A DNA stretch of 64,000 nucleotides, taken from an uncultured Pelagibacteraceae bacterium (lineage in GTDB: Bacteria > Pseudomonadota > Alphaproteobacteria > Pelagibacterales > Pelagibacteraceae). Below the pieces are notes generated by a model that saw only the letters and a list, made by a program, of their open reading frames with translations, was not told the DNA's origin and ran no database searches. A program made the position numbers and the translations under genes. Below are positions 44,692 through 54,191 of this stretch, piece after piece (within the stretch, counting starts at the first letter, position 1; each line of letters opens with the position of its first letter). The stretch covers positions 23,373 to 87,372 of the forward strand of contig CACJTS010000005.1 in assembly GCA_902596355.1 (NCBI GenBank). Reading direction: 5' to 3'.

Positions 44692-46476
44692 ATGCCTAAA
44701 AAAAGAAAAAAAAGTTTCAGAAGTCAACAATGGTTCAATAATCCAAAAAACCCTGACATGACGGCTTTATATCTGGAAAGATATTTAAATTATGGTCTCA
44801 CAAGAAAAGAATTACAATCTGGAAATCCAATTATAGGAATAGCTCAATCCGGAAGTGATCTTTCTCCATGCAACAGGCATTTTATGTCTTTGAGCAAAAG
44901 GATAAAAGATGGAATTAGAAGAGCAGGCGGTATACCAATGGAATTTCCTACTCACCCAATTCAGGAAACTGGAAAAAGACCAACAGCAATGTTGGATAGA
45001 AATCTTTCTTATTTATCACTAGTTGAAGTTTTATATGGATATCCAATTGATGGAGTTATCCTAACAACAGGATGTGATAAAACTACTCCAGCTGCTTTGA
45101 TGGCAGCTGCAACTGTAAATATTCCTGCAATAGTTTTATCAGGTGGCCCAATGTTGGATGGAGTTTATAAAGGAAAATTAGCTGGTTCAGGAATGGTAGT
45201 TTGGGAAGCTAGAAAAATGTTAGCTAAAGGAGAAATTAAATACGAGGAATTTATGGATATGGTTGCGTCGTCTGCACCAAGTGCTGGACATTGTAATACA
45301 ATGGGAACAGCTTCTTCAATGAACTCTGTAGCAGAGGCATTAGGAATGTCTTTACCAGGGGGCGCAGTTATTCCAGCTCCTTATAGAGAAAGAGAACAAA
45401 TTTCTTATGAAACAGGAAAAAGAATTGTTGGAATGGTTCATGAAAATTTAACCCCATCAAAAATTATGACACGTAAAGCTTTTGAAAACGCAGTCGTAGT
45501 TGCAAGTGCTATTGGTGGATCAAGTAACTGCACAGCTCATCTAAGTGCTATTGCAAAACATATGGGAATTAAATTTGATCTTTCTGATTGGCAAAAACTT
45601 GGACACAATATTCCTTTATTGGTGAATTGCCAACCTGCAGGAGAATACTTAATGGAAAGTTTTCATAGAGCTGGAGCAATACCTGCGGTAATGAAAGAAT
45701 TAATTAAAAACAAAAAAATTCATACAAAAATAAAGACAGTTACAGGAAAAACTGTAGGAGAAAATTTAAGAAAGAAAGTTGATGTAGATAATAAAGTAAT
45801 TAAAACATTTAAGAACGCATTGACCGAAAAAGCTGGTTTTTTAGTTATGAAAAGCAACTTTTTCTCTTCTGCTATTATGAAAACATCTGTAATCAGTAAA
45901 GAATTTAGAGATCAATATTTATCAAATCCTAAACACCCAAATGTTTTTGAATGTAAAGCTATAGTTTTTGAAGGTCCTGAGGATTATCATAAAAGACTTA
46001 ATGATAAGAAGTTAAAAATAGATGAAAACTCTCTATTAATTATTAGAGGCTGTGGACCAGTTGGTTACCCTGGATCAGCTGAAGTGGTTAATATGCAACC
46101 ACCAGACAGATTGTTAAAAAAAGGAATAAGACATTTACCAACGTTAGGTGATGGAAGACAAAGTGGAACATCAGAAAGTCCATCAATTTTACATGTCTCA
46201 CCAGAGTCTGCAGTAGGTGGAGATCTAGGAATTGTTAAAACTTACGACAAAATAAAAATAGACTTAAATAAAAGAAGAGTTGATTTATTGATTTCTCAAG
46301 CTGAGTTTAAAAAACGAAGAAAAAATAAAAAAGTATTTAAACCAAATAATCAAACTCCTTGGCAGGAAATATTTAGAAATACTGTTGGTCAATTAGATGA
46401 TGGTGCATGTATTAATTCTCGAGGTAAATATTTAGACGTATCACATACCAAAGGTTTACCAAGAGATTCTCACTAA
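44692..46476 (+). CDS. IlvD/Edd-family sugar-acid dehydratase
   Basis: This 594-aa iron-sulfur dehydratase has cluster Cys residues in SDLSPCNRHF, TTGCDKTTPA and AGHCNTMGTASSMN. The length and the opening QWFNNPKNPDMTALYLERYLNYG fit the pentonate/hexonate dehydratase branch (L-arabonate, D-xylonate) better than biosynthetic IlvD. It likely makes a 2-keto-3-deoxy sugar acid. First gene of the plus-strand sugar-acid operon, 46 bases from divergent uxaA. Confidence 0.88.
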   Translation: MPKKRKKSFRSQQWFNNPKNPDMTALYLERYLNYGLTRKELQSGNPIIGIAQSGSDLSPCNRHFMSLSKRIKDGIRRAGGIPMEFPTHPIQETGKRPTAMLDRNLSYLSLVEVLYGYPIDGVILTTGCDKTTPAALMAAATVNIPAIVLSGGPMLDGVYKGKLAGSGMVVWEARKMLAKGEIKYEEFMDMVASSAPSAGHCNTMGTASSMNSVAEALGMSLPGGAVIPAPYREREQISYETGKRIVGMVHENLTPSKIMTRKAFENAVVVASAIGGSSNCTAHLSAIAKHMGIKFDLSDWQKLGHNIPLLVNCQPAGEYLMESFHRAGAIPAVMKELIKNKKIHTKIKTVTGKTVGENLRKKVDVDNKVIKTFKNALTEKAGFLVMKSNFFSSAIMKTSVISKEFRDQYLSNPKHPNVFECKAIVFEGPEDYHKRLNDKKLKIDENSLLIIRGCGPVGYPGSAEVVNMQPPDRLLKKGIRHLPTLGDGRQSGTSESPSILHVSPESAVGGDLGIVKTYDKIKIDLNKRRVDLLISQAEFKKRRKNKKVFKPNNQTPWQEIFRNTVGQLDDGACINSRGKYLDVSHTKGLPRDSH

Positions 46477-46477
46477 T

Positions 46478-47446
46478 ATGAAGCCAAAAATATTAGTTTC
46501 TAGAAAAATCTCAGATTTAGCAGAAGAAAAACTTCAAAAAGAATTTGAAGTAACTCTTAATCCAAAAGATGAACCTATTCCAGAAAGCGAATTAATTAAA
46601 ATTGTTAATAATTATGATGGAATGATATCAACAGGTTTTGATAAAATTGGTGAAAATTTATTTAAAAATTTAAATGGTAAATTAAAAATTATAGCTCAAG
46701 TAGGCGTTGGTTATGATAATATTTCAATTAAATCTGCTGAAGAAAAAAAAATTAAAGTAACAAATACTCCAAATGTGTTAAATGAGGCAGTTGCTGAAAC
46801 TACTATACTTTTGATTTTAGCTGCATCTAGAAGAATTGGTGAAGCCTATAATTTAGTCAGAGCAGACAATTGGAAAAATCAAAAACCAGATTTAACTAAA
46901 TTTATGATTGGAAATTCTGTTACAGGCAAAACTTTAGGTATCATTGGTATGGGTCGTATTGGTAGAATGGCTGCAAAATCTGCTAAAGCATTTGGTATGA
47001 AGATTATTTATTACAATAGAAATAAACTTTCTGATGATCTAGAAAATGGTGCAAAATATTATTCTAATATAAAGACGATGTTACCAGAATGTGATTTTTT
47101 AAGTATTCACACACCTGCAACAGCTGAGACCAAACATATTCTTAATTCATCAACAATAAGCTTGTTACCCAAACATGCTGTAGTTATTAACACCTCAAGA
47201 GGATCAACTATTGATGATGATGCGTTGATAGATGCATTAGAAAATAAAAAAATTTATGCAGCAGGTCTAGATGTTTTCAATAATGAACCAAATTTAGATA
47301 AAAGATATTTAAAATTAGATAACTGTTTTGTTCTACCTCATATCGGTAGTGCGACTCATGAGACGAGATTGGCAATGAGTATGATGGCAGTGGATAATAT
47401 TTATTGTTATTTTAGTAAAAAACCTCTTATTTCAGAAGTAGTTTAG
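46478..47446 (+). CDS. D-2-hydroxyacid dehydrogenase
   Basis: This 322-aa NAD-dependent enzyme has GKTLGIIGMGRIGRMAAKSAKAFG, VINTSRGSTIDDDALIDAL and LPHIGSATHETR with catalytic Arg, Glu and His in their usual order. Glyoxylate, hydroxypyruvate or 2-ketogluconate reductase activity are candidates. It begins one base after the dehydratase stop, so it is co-transcribed. Confidence 0.9.
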   Translation: MKPKILVSRKISDLAEEKLQKEFEVTLNPKDEPIPESELIKIVNNYDGMISTGFDKIGENLFKNLNGKLKIIAQVGVGYDNISIKSAEEKKIKVTNTPNVLNEAVAETTILLILAASRRIGEAYNLVRADNWKNQKPDLTKFMIGNSVTGKTLGIIGMGRIGRMAAKSAKAFGMKIIYYNRNKLSDDLENGAKYYSNIKTMLPECDFLSIHTPATAETKHILNSSTISLLPKHAVVINTSRGSTIDDDALIDALENKKIYAAGLDVFNNEPNLDKRYLKLDNCFVLPHIGSATHETRLAMSMMAVDNIYCYFSKKPLISEVV

Positions 47447-47570
47447 AACAACTATAAGTTGTCTGTTTAGAGAATATATATAATTTCTATATATAAAAGT
47501 TAAACGAAATTATTGATCTCAAAAACCATTTATGATTAACTTTCGAAAAAACATAAACGAGAGGAAGATA
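47447..47570 (+). promoter_or_regulatory. Leader and probable promoter of the TRAP operon
   Basis: The gap holds a small perfect hairpin (ACAACT-ATA-AGTTGT, 47448-47462), which could end upstream transcripts, then a TATAAT (47479-47484) inside an A/T palindrome-like run, and GAGGAAG right before the dctP ATG. The -10 call is tentative because no well-spaced -35 is visible. Confidence 0.35.
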
Positions 47571-48587
47571 ATGTTTAAACTTATATCTAAAACTATAGCA
47601 GCTGTAGCTATTGTTTCAGTTGCTTTATTTGGCTCTGCAAATGCAAAGACTTTAAAGATTGAAACACACTTTACTGCTAGTTCACCTAATGGTGAAGTTG
47701 CGGCTCAATTCGCTAAAAACGTAGAGAAATTTTCTGGTGGAAGCTTGAAAATAGAAATGTTCTACTCATCATCAGTAACAGGTAAATCTGCTGAGGTGTT
47801 TAACTCTGCACAAACTGGAATTATCGATTGTGATATGACTGGTGCTGGTTACCAAACTGGTAAAAATGCAGCATTCCAATTCGCAGGTGATGTAATGGGT
47901 GGATACGATAACCCATATCAACAATATGAATTCTTGAATTTCCCAGGAGCTCAAGAAGCTGTTGATGCACTTTACAATAAATATGGAATGACTTTAATTG
48001 GTTGGTGGATACCAGGACATGAGTCTTTAATATCTAGCAGACCAATTCCAGATGTTGCTTCATTGAAAGACTTTAAATTCAGATCACCTCCAGGAATGGA
48101 AAGTATGATCTTTACTGCACTAGGTGCTAAACCAATCGTTATGGACTTTGGTGAAGTTCCTACTGCTTTACAAACTGGTCTAATCGATGGTGCTGACTAT
48201 TCATCTCTAGCAACTAACTATGCAGGTGGACACTATGAGCAAAATAAATATGCTACATATCCAGGTTTCCACTCAATGCCAGCTGACCACTTAGCTTGTA
48301 ATACAAAAGTTTGGAAAAAGCTAAAACCTCATGAAAGAGGAGCGATGAAAGCAGGTATTGAAATTGCTGGAAGAACAATCACTAGCTTAGTTGAGAGAAA
48401 AAACGCTGAAGCAGTTAAAGCTTTAAATGAAATGGGCGTTACTCTTCATGACTGGTCTAGAGAAGATAGACTTAAATTCAGACAAGCTGCTTTAGGAGCT
48501 TGGGAAGAATGGAAGAAAAAATCTCCAGAGGCTGCTGAACTTATAAAAATACACACAGCTTATATGAAAGCTAACGGTATTTTATAA
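47571..48587 (+). CDS. dctP: TRAP transporter substrate-binding protein, DctP type
   Basis: This 338-aa periplasmic protein has a signal peptide (cleavage after SANA). The mature part has KIETHFTASSPNGEVAAQFAKNVEKFSGG and DFKFRSPPGMESMIFTALGAKPIVMDFGEVPTALQTGLIDG, where the conserved Arg binds the ligand carboxylate. I start at 47571, with GAGGAAG 4 bases upstream; an ATG 39 bases earlier adds a basic stretch before the signal peptide. The ligand is a carboxylic acid, from context a sugar acid. Confidence 0.9.
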   Translation: MFKLISKTIAAVAIVSVALFGSANAKTLKIETHFTASSPNGEVAAQFAKNVEKFSGGSLKIEMFYSSSVTGKSAEVFNSAQTGIIDCDMTGAGYQTGKNAAFQFAGDVMGGYDNPYQQYEFLNFPGAQEAVDALYNKYGMTLIGWWIPGHESLISSRPIPDVASLKDFKFRSPPGMESMIFTALGAKPIVMDFGEVPTALQTGLIDGADYSSLATNYAGGHYEQNKYATYPGFHSMPADHLACNTKVWKKLKPHERGAMKAGIEIAGRTITSLVERKNAEAVKALNEMGVTLHDWSREDRLKFRQAALGAWEEWKKKSPEAAELIKIHTAYMKANGIL

Positions 48588-48610
48588 TTTAAAGTACATA
48601 ATTAAATTTT

Positions 48611-48632
48611 GAAGGGCCTGAAAAGGCCCTTC
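48611..48632 (+). other. Hairpin between dctP and dctQ
   Basis: A perfect 8-bp G/C-rich stem (GAAGGGCC with GGCCCTTC) and a 6-base loop stand between the binding-protein gene and the membrane-subunit genes. No T-run follows, so it is more likely an mRNA-end protector giving excess DctP than a full terminator. Confidence 0.65.
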
Positions 48633-48654
48633 ATAGAAAAAGAATTTTAAAATT

Positions 48655-49224
48655 ATGCTTGATAAACAACTACAGGAACAAAATGAAAAAGTTGCAAGCA
48701 AAGATGATTTTCCAATAAATTGGATTGATAGAGTATCCTTATTTTTAAGCCACACAGTTAAATATTTAATTCCTGTAATTGTAATTGTGATGATGTATGA
48801 AATTTTTATGAGATATGTATTGTTTAAACCAACTTTATGGGCGAATGAATTATGCCTATGGCTTGCTGGTGTTTGTTATTTAGTTGGTGGAATATATGCA
48901 ACAAGATTAAGAAGCCATATTAGAATAGTATTATTGTATGATTGGGTTAGCAGACCTACACAGAGAATTTTTGATCTAATTAGTACGTCGATTATTGTTC
49001 TTTTCGCAGCAGCTGTAATTTATGGAGGCATGGAAGATGCATACAGATCATTTATAAATTGGGAGAGATTTGCAACTTATTGGGATCCACCAATTCCTGC
49101 TACCATGAAGCCACTGACACTTCTGTGTGTTTTCCTTATTGCTGTTCAATCTGTAAATAATTTGATTATTGATTGGAGAAATCCGAAGGAAAAACAATAC
49201 GACCCTTCTAAAGAATTGAAATAA
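48655..49224 (+). CDS. dctQ: TRAP transporter small membrane subunit
   Basis: This 189-aa protein has four spans with the DctQ pattern MYEIFMRYVLFKPTLWANELCLWLAGVCYLVGG and RSHIRIVLLYDWVS. It pairs with DctM in the inner membrane. The following gene begins 1 base after its stop. Confidence 0.9.
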   Translation: MLDKQLQEQNEKVASKDDFPINWIDRVSLFLSHTVKYLIPVIVIVMMYEIFMRYVLFKPTLWANELCLWLAGVCYLVGGIYATRLRSHIRIVLLYDWVSRPTQRIFDLISTSIIVLFAAAVIYGGMEDAYRSFINWERFATYWDPPIPATMKPLTLLCVFLIAVQSVNNLIIDWRNPKEKQYDPSKELK

Positions 49225-49225
49225 A

Positions 49226-50542
49226 ATGGATATAGGATCACTTTCGATAATACTTATAGTAGGATTATTATTACTTATATCTATAGGTGTTCCAATGGGT
49301 TTTGCATCTGGTTTTATGGGTGCAGTACTAGTATTTTTATATATAGGAGAACATGCTTTAGGGATTTTACTTTCAAGATATTATTCTCTAGTTGTTACTT
49401 ACTCTTTCTTGTCGGTTCCTTTATTTATATTTATGGCCTCCTTGCTAGAACGTTCAAATATTGCAAGAGATTTATATGATGCATTAAATGCTTGGTTAAG
49501 AAAAACTAGAGGTGGAGTAGGTGTTGTGACTGCCATCATGGCAACAATCATGGCAGCGATGAGTGGAATCATTGGTGGAGAAATAGTTTTATTAGGTTTG
49601 ATTGCATTACCACAAATGTTGAGATTAAAATATGATCAAGATATGTCGATTGGTATAATTTGTGCATCAGGATCTTTGGGAACAATGATACCTCCTTCAA
49701 TTGTTTTAATTATTTATGGATTAACTACTGAAACCTCAATTACTATGTTGTTTCAAGAAGCTATTGTTCCTGGTTTAATGATTTCAGGTTTAATAATTAC
49801 ATACATTTTAATTCGAACAAGATTACAACCACATCTAGCACCTTTGAGTGACGAGCCAGCTTTAACTTTAAAAGAAAAAATGTCATACCTTCCAGGTCTT
49901 TTACCTCCAATCGGTATAGTAATAATTGTATTAGGTTCAATTTATTCTGGAATGACAGGTATTACAGAAGCAGCTGGAATGGGGGTGGTTGCTACATTAA
50001 TTATAATTTTTGCAAGAAAAGAACTTACGTGGTTTTTATTTAAAGATGCATTAACAAGAACTTTTAAAGCTTCAGGAACTATTTTAACCATTACTTTTGG
50101 TGCCACAGTTTTAGCAGGTGCCTATTCTCTTGCAGGGGGTCCAAAATATGTAGCAGAGACTATTTTGGCTTATGATTTAAAACCAATGTACTTAATTTTC
50201 ATGATGCAGATAATGTTTTTAATAATGGGCGCATTTATGGATTGGGTTGGAATTGTATTGTTAGCAATGCCGGTATTTTTACCAATAGTTATAGCTCTTG
50301 GATTTGATCCAATTTGGTTTGGAATATTATTTTGTGTAAATATGCAAGTTTCATTTTTAAGTCCACCATTTGGGCCCGCCGCTTTTTATTTAAAATCTGT
50401 TGCTCCTCCACATATTTCATTAACAGATATATTTAGAGGTTTTGCTCCATTTATAGTTATTCAATTAATAGTATTAGCATGTGTTATGTTCTTCCCAGAG
50501 GCAATGACACAAAACTTCCACGAGTTTAAACCAAAACCATGA
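49226..50542 (+). CDS. dctM: TRAP transporter large membrane subunit
   Basis: This 438-aa polytopic ion-coupled transport subunit has GVPMGFASGFMGAVLVF, SVPLFIFMASLLERSNI, GSLGTMIPPSIVLIIYGLTT and LSPPFGPAAFYLKSVAPP, all DctM hallmarks. It overlaps the following dehydrogenase gene by 4 bases, which ties import to the catabolic genes. Confidence 0.92.
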   Translation: MDIGSLSIILIVGLLLLISIGVPMGFASGFMGAVLVFLYIGEHALGILLSRYYSLVVTYSFLSVPLFIFMASLLERSNIARDLYDALNAWLRKTRGGVGVVTAIMATIMAAMSGIIGGEIVLLGLIALPQMLRLKYDQDMSIGIICASGSLGTMIPPSIVLIIYGLTTETSITMLFQEAIVPGLMISGLIITYILIRTRLQPHLAPLSDEPALTLKEKMSYLPGLLPPIGIVIIVLGSIYSGMTGITEAAGMGVVATLIIIFARKELTWFLFKDALTRTFKASGTILTITFGATVLAGAYSLAGGPKYVAETILAYDLKPMYLIFMMQIMFLIMGAFMDWVGIVLLAMPVFLPIVIALGFDPIWFGILFCVNMQVSFLSPPFGPAAFYLKSVAPPHISLTDIFRGFAPFIVIQLIVLACVMFFPEAMTQNFHEFKPKP

Positions 50543-51408
50543 TGAAAATAGGCTTTATTGGAACAGGTCTTATGGGCCTGCCAATGGCTAAAAATTTATT
50601 AAAATCAGATTTTAAACTAAAAGTATTCAATCGTTCAATTAATAAAGCAGAACCTTTGAAAGAGTTTGGCGCTGAAATATCAAAAACATTAGGTGAAGTT
50701 GTTAAAGATAATGACTTTATTATTACAATGTTAACAGATGATAGCGCTGTTGATGCAATAATGAGTAATTCAGATTTATTAGAAAATTTAAAATCTGGAT
50801 CAACTGTTATTGATATGAGTTCGGTTAAACCAACGACAGCAAAAAAATATGGAAATAGTCTAAAATCAAAAAATGTAAATTATTTAGATGCACCGGTTTC
50901 AGGAGGAACAATTGGAGCTGAGGAAGCTTCATTAGCTATAATGGTTGGAGGAGAGCAAAGTGTCTTTGATAATTCTATAAATATTTTAAAAGCTATGGGA
51001 AATCCAACTTTAGTTGGACCAATTGGTAGTGGACAAGTTTCAAAGTTAGCAAATCAAATTGTGGTAGGGGTTACCATAGGAGCGGTTGCGGAGGCAATAA
51101 CTTTATGTGAAAAAGCTGGAGCTGACCCAGTAAAATTAATTAAAGCTCTTTCTGGAGGTTGGGCGGATAGTAAAATTTTACAAACACATGGAAAAAGAAT
51201 GATAGATAAAGATTTTACTCCAAAAGGTAAAACTTTTACCCATTTAAAAGATATGAATAACATTTTAGAGTGTGCAAATTCATATAATACACATTTACCT
51301 ATTTCAAATTTAGTGAAAGAAATGTATAAAACCCTTGTCGATAATGGTCATGGAAACACTGATCATAGTTCACTTTATAATGAAATCGAAAGGATAAATA
51401 AAAAATGA
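50539..51408 (+). CDS. NAD(P)-dependent beta-hydroxyacid dehydrogenase (GarR-like)
   Basis: This 289-aa protein has GFIGTGLMGLPMAKNLLKS, DAPVSGGTIGAEEASLAIMVGG and GSGQVSKLANQIVVG with the catalytic Lys. It resembles tartronate-semialdehyde reductase GarR and 3-hydroxyisobutyrate dehydrogenase. It sits in the sugar-acid operon, coupled to dctM (ATGA) and to the SDR gene (4-base overlap). It is a distant paralogue of the 41389 gene. Confidence 0.9.
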   Translation: MMKIGFIGTGLMGLPMAKNLLKSDFKLKVFNRSINKAEPLKEFGAEISKTLGEVVKDNDFIITMLTDDSAVDAIMSNSDLLENLKSGSTVIDMSSVKPTTAKKYGNSLKSKNVNYLDAPVSGGTIGAEEASLAIMVGGEQSVFDNSINILKAMGNPTLVGPIGSGQVSKLANQIVVGVTIGAVAEAITLCEKAGADPVKLIKALSGGWADSKILQTHGKRMIDKDFTPKGKTFTHLKDMNNILECANSYNTHLPISNLVKEMYKTLVDNGHGNTDHSSLYNEIERINKK

Positions 51409-52148
51409 GCGGAAGATTAGAAGGTAAAAAAATTCTCGTAACAGCAGCAGGACAAGGAATTGGAAAAGCAACAGCAATAGCATTTCATAAAGAGGGCGCT
51501 CATGTAACTGCTACTGATTTAAATGATAAAACTTTAGCTGATTTAAACAAAGAATATCCTGAGATTAAAGTGCAAAAGTTAGACTCAACAGACAACAACG
51601 CAATTTTAGAATTTACTAAAACTTTAGATAAAGTTGATGTTTTATTTAATGCTGTTGGATTTGTTCATCATGGAACAATATTAGAATGTGATGAAAAAGA
51701 TTGGGATTTTTCCTCTAATGTAAATGTTAAGTCGATGTTCTTTATGTGCAAAGCTATTTTACCTTTAATGATTAAACAAAATGGCGGAAGTATTATTAAT
51801 ATATCTTCATGTGCATCTAGCTTTAAAGGTTTTCCGAATAGATTTGTTTATGGAACAACAAAGGGTGCGGTGATTGGTTTAACAAAGGCGATTGCAGCAG
51901 ATTTTGTTAAAAAAAATATTAGATGTAATTCAATTGCGCCAGGTACAGTTTATTCGCCTTCTTGGCAAGATAGGGTCAATCAAAGCCCAGATCCTGTCCA
52001 AGCAAAAAAAGATTTTATAGCAAGACAACCTATGGGAAGATTAGGTACGGCAGAAGAAATAGCAGCTGTGGCTGTATATTTGGCAAGTGATGATGCAACA
52101 TTTACAACAGGAAGTACAATTCATGTTGATGGTGGAATTTCAATATAA
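51405..52148 (+). CDS. SDR oxidoreductase, likely 2-keto-3-deoxy-L-fuconate dehydrogenase
   Basis: This 247-aa short-chain dehydrogenase has VTAAGQGIGKATA for NAD binding, a Ser in ISSCASSFKG and the YxxxK in VYGTTKGAV. LFNAVGFVHHGTILECDEKDW and GFPNRFVYG closely recall the known 2-keto-3-deoxy-L-fuconate dehydrogenases of the non-phosphorylated L-fucose pathway. The following FAH, enolase-superfamily and lactonase genes supply other steps, which supports this call. Confidence 0.82.
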   Translation: MSGRLEGKKILVTAAGQGIGKATAIAFHKEGAHVTATDLNDKTLADLNKEYPEIKVQKLDSTDNNAILEFTKTLDKVDVLFNAVGFVHHGTILECDEKDWDFSSNVNVKSMFFMCKAILPLMIKQNGGSIINISSCASSFKGFPNRFVYGTTKGAVIGLTKAIAADFVKKNIRCNSIAPGTVYSPSWQDRVNQSPDPVQAKKDFIARQPMGRLGTAEEIAAVAVYLASDDATFTTGSTIHVDGGISI

Positions 52149-52169
52149 TCAAATAACAAAAGGATAATT

Positions 52170-53012
52170 ATGAAATTATTAAGAGTAGGACAAAAAGGAA
52201 GCGAAAAGCCAGCTGTTTTAGATAAAGATGGCAAAATCAGAGATATTAGTTCTCATGTTAAAGATTTAAATCCTGATCATTTAAATTTTGAGACTATTTC
52301 TAAATTACAAAGTGCTGATTTATCTTCTTTACCAGAATTATCTGCAAGTGACCGAATAGGATCTTGTATTACTAAGCCAGGTAAATTTGTTGCAATTGGA
52401 TTAAATTATTCTGATCATGCTGCTGAAACTGGAGCTGATGTTCCTTCTGAACCAATAGTTTTTATGAAAGCTACTAGTTGTATAGTTGGACCTAACGATG
52501 ACGTTGAAATAGTTTCTGGATCTAAAAAATTAGACTGGGAAGTTGAACTTGGAATTATTATAGGAAAAGAAACAAAACATATTTCTGAAAGCCAAGCTCA
52601 AGATCATATATTAGGGTATTGTTTGGTTAACGATGTGAGTGAAAGAGAATGGCAAATTGAAAAAATGGGTCAATGGGTTAAAGGAAAATCCCACGACACT
52701 TATGGACCAATCGGCCCTTACTTTGTTACTAAAGATGAAATTGCAGATGTTAACAACTTAAAGATGAGTTTAGATGTTAATGGAAAAAGAATGCAAACAG
52801 GTAATACAAGTACAATGATATTTAACGTCGATGTTATTGTCTCTTATTTGAGTAAATATATGTCTCTTCAAGCAGGTGATATAATTACAACTGGAACACC
52901 TCCAGGAGTTGGTATGGGAATGAAACCTCAGCAATTTTTAAAAGTAGGTGATACTATGAAATTGTCAATTGAAAACTTAGGAGAGCAGAACTCTAAGGTA
53001 GTTGCTATATAA
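52170..53012 (+). CDS. FAH-family hydrolase (likely 2,4-diketo-3-deoxy-L-fuconate hydrolase)
   Basis: This 280-aa protein has the fumarylacetoacetase C-terminal domain: FVAIGLNYSDHAAETGA, EPIVFMKATSCIVGP, DWEVELGIIIGKETK with metal-binding Glu residues, and ITTGTPPGVGMGM. Relatives split diketo acids such as 2,4-diketo-3-deoxy-L-fuconate into pyruvate and lactate; some are annotated ureidoglycolate lyase. Placed between the SDR and the dehydratase, the first is favoured. AGGA precedes the ATG. Confidence 0.83.
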   Translation: MKLLRVGQKGSEKPAVLDKDGKIRDISSHVKDLNPDHLNFETISKLQSADLSSLPELSASDRIGSCITKPGKFVAIGLNYSDHAAETGADVPSEPIVFMKATSCIVGPNDDVEIVSGSKKLDWEVELGIIIGKETKHISESQAQDHILGYCLVNDVSEREWQIEKMGQWVKGKSHDTYGPIGPYFVTKDEIADVNNLKMSLDVNGKRMQTGNTSTMIFNVDVIVSYLSKYMSLQAGDIITTGTPPGVGMGMKPQQFLKVGDTMKLSIENLGEQNSKVVAI

Positions 53013-53018
53013 TTAATT

Positions 53019-54191
53019 GTGAAAATAACTTCTATTAAAAGTCATGTACTTAGATATGAGTTAGAAAAAGAACTTGGTTACTCACAACAGTATTATAAAC
53101 ATCGTACAGCTCATCTTGTTGAAGTTCAAACAGACGAAGGAATAACAGGTTGGGGTGAATGTTTTGGTCCTGGAAATATAGCTTTAGCAAACAAGTTTAT
53201 TGTTGAAAAGGTTATACAGCCTTTAGTAATTGGTGAAGACCCTTTAAATAAAGAATATATCTGGCAAAAAGTATACAATCTTTTAAGAGATAGTGGTCAA
53301 AAGGGAATGCCAATTCAAGCATTATCAGGAGTGGATATTGCTTTATGGGATATTCTTGGAAAGAAAACAAACGCCCCTCTTTATCAACTTGTTGGTGGCA
53401 AATGCAACAATGAAGTTCCAGTTTATGGATATGGAATGATGTTACAAAAAAAATCAGTTGATCAATTGGTCGAACTTTTCAAAGAAGAGTCTAAGCAAAT
53501 AAAATCAAAAAATTTTAAAGCTATGAAAATGAAAGTTGGATTAGGTCCAAAAGAGGATTTAAAGTTAGTTCAAGCTGTAAGAGACTCAATTGGAAAAGAT
53601 TTTAAGTTAATGGTTGATGCAAACCACGCTTATAATTTGAAAGATGCTCTTTATGTTGGAAAAGGACTTGATGAATTAGATATTTATTGGTTTGAGGAAC
53701 CTGTTGCTCCTGAGGATTATAATGGTTATCGAGAATTGAAAAAAAATATATCAACTAGTGTTGCAGGCGGTGAAGCAGAATTCACAAAGTATGGATGGAA
53801 TAAATTAATATCAAATAAATGTATCGATATAGCTCAACCAGAAGTATGTGGGTTGGGTGGTATCACAGAATATTTGAAGGTTGTAGCCCTAGCTCAGGCT
53901 TACTTTGTGCCAGTAATTAATCATGTATGGGGGTCTGCAATTAGTATTGCTGTAAACCTTCATTTGTTGACAGCTCAACCTGATATGCCAGGGGGATTAT
54001 TTCCAACAAAATCAATGCTTGAGTTTGACACGACAGAAAAAAATATCTTTATAACAGATCTACCACATGAAAATTTTTCAATTTTAGATCAAGTCAAAGA
54101 GAATAATGGATTTGCATCAGTGACAGACAATGTAGGTATTGGTATAAATCCTAATGAAGACTTTATTAAAGAGTTTGAGGTAAATGAATAA
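53019..54191 (+). CDS. Enolase-superfamily sugar-acid dehydratase (mandelate racemase group)
   Basis: This 390-aa protein, probably with GTG start at 53019, has metal ligands in LMVDANHAY and YWFEEPVAPED, VAGGEAEF for the third acidic ligand, the base Lys in AMKMKVG and NHVWGSAI with the second-side His. The pattern suits acid-sugar dehydratases (fuconate, galactonate, rhamnonate). It overlaps the lactonase gene by 8 bases, so lactone hydrolysis then dehydration are probably consecutive. Confidence 0.85.
   Translation: MKITSIKSHVLRYELEKELGYSQQYYKHRTAHLVEVQTDEGITGWGECFGPGNIALANKFIVEKVIQPLVIGEDPLNKEYIWQKVYNLLRDSGQKGMPIQALSGVDIALWDILGKKTNAPLYQLVGGKCNNEVPVYGYGMMLQKKSVDQLVELFKEESKQIKSKNFKAMKMKVGLGPKEDLKLVQAVRDSIGKDFKLMVDANHAYNLKDALYVGKGLDELDIYWFEEPVAPEDYNGYRELKKNISTSVAGGEAEFTKYGWNKLISNKCIDIAQPEVCGLGGITEYLKVVALAQAYFVPVINHVWGSAISIAVNLHLLTAQPDMPGGLFPTKSMLEFDTTEKNIFITDLPHENFSILDQVKENNGFASVTDNVGIGINPNEDFIKEFEVNE

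Noticed and set aside
47532..47570. Upstream ATG for dctP
   Set aside because: GAGGAAG directly precedes the ATG at 47571, where the signal peptide begins.
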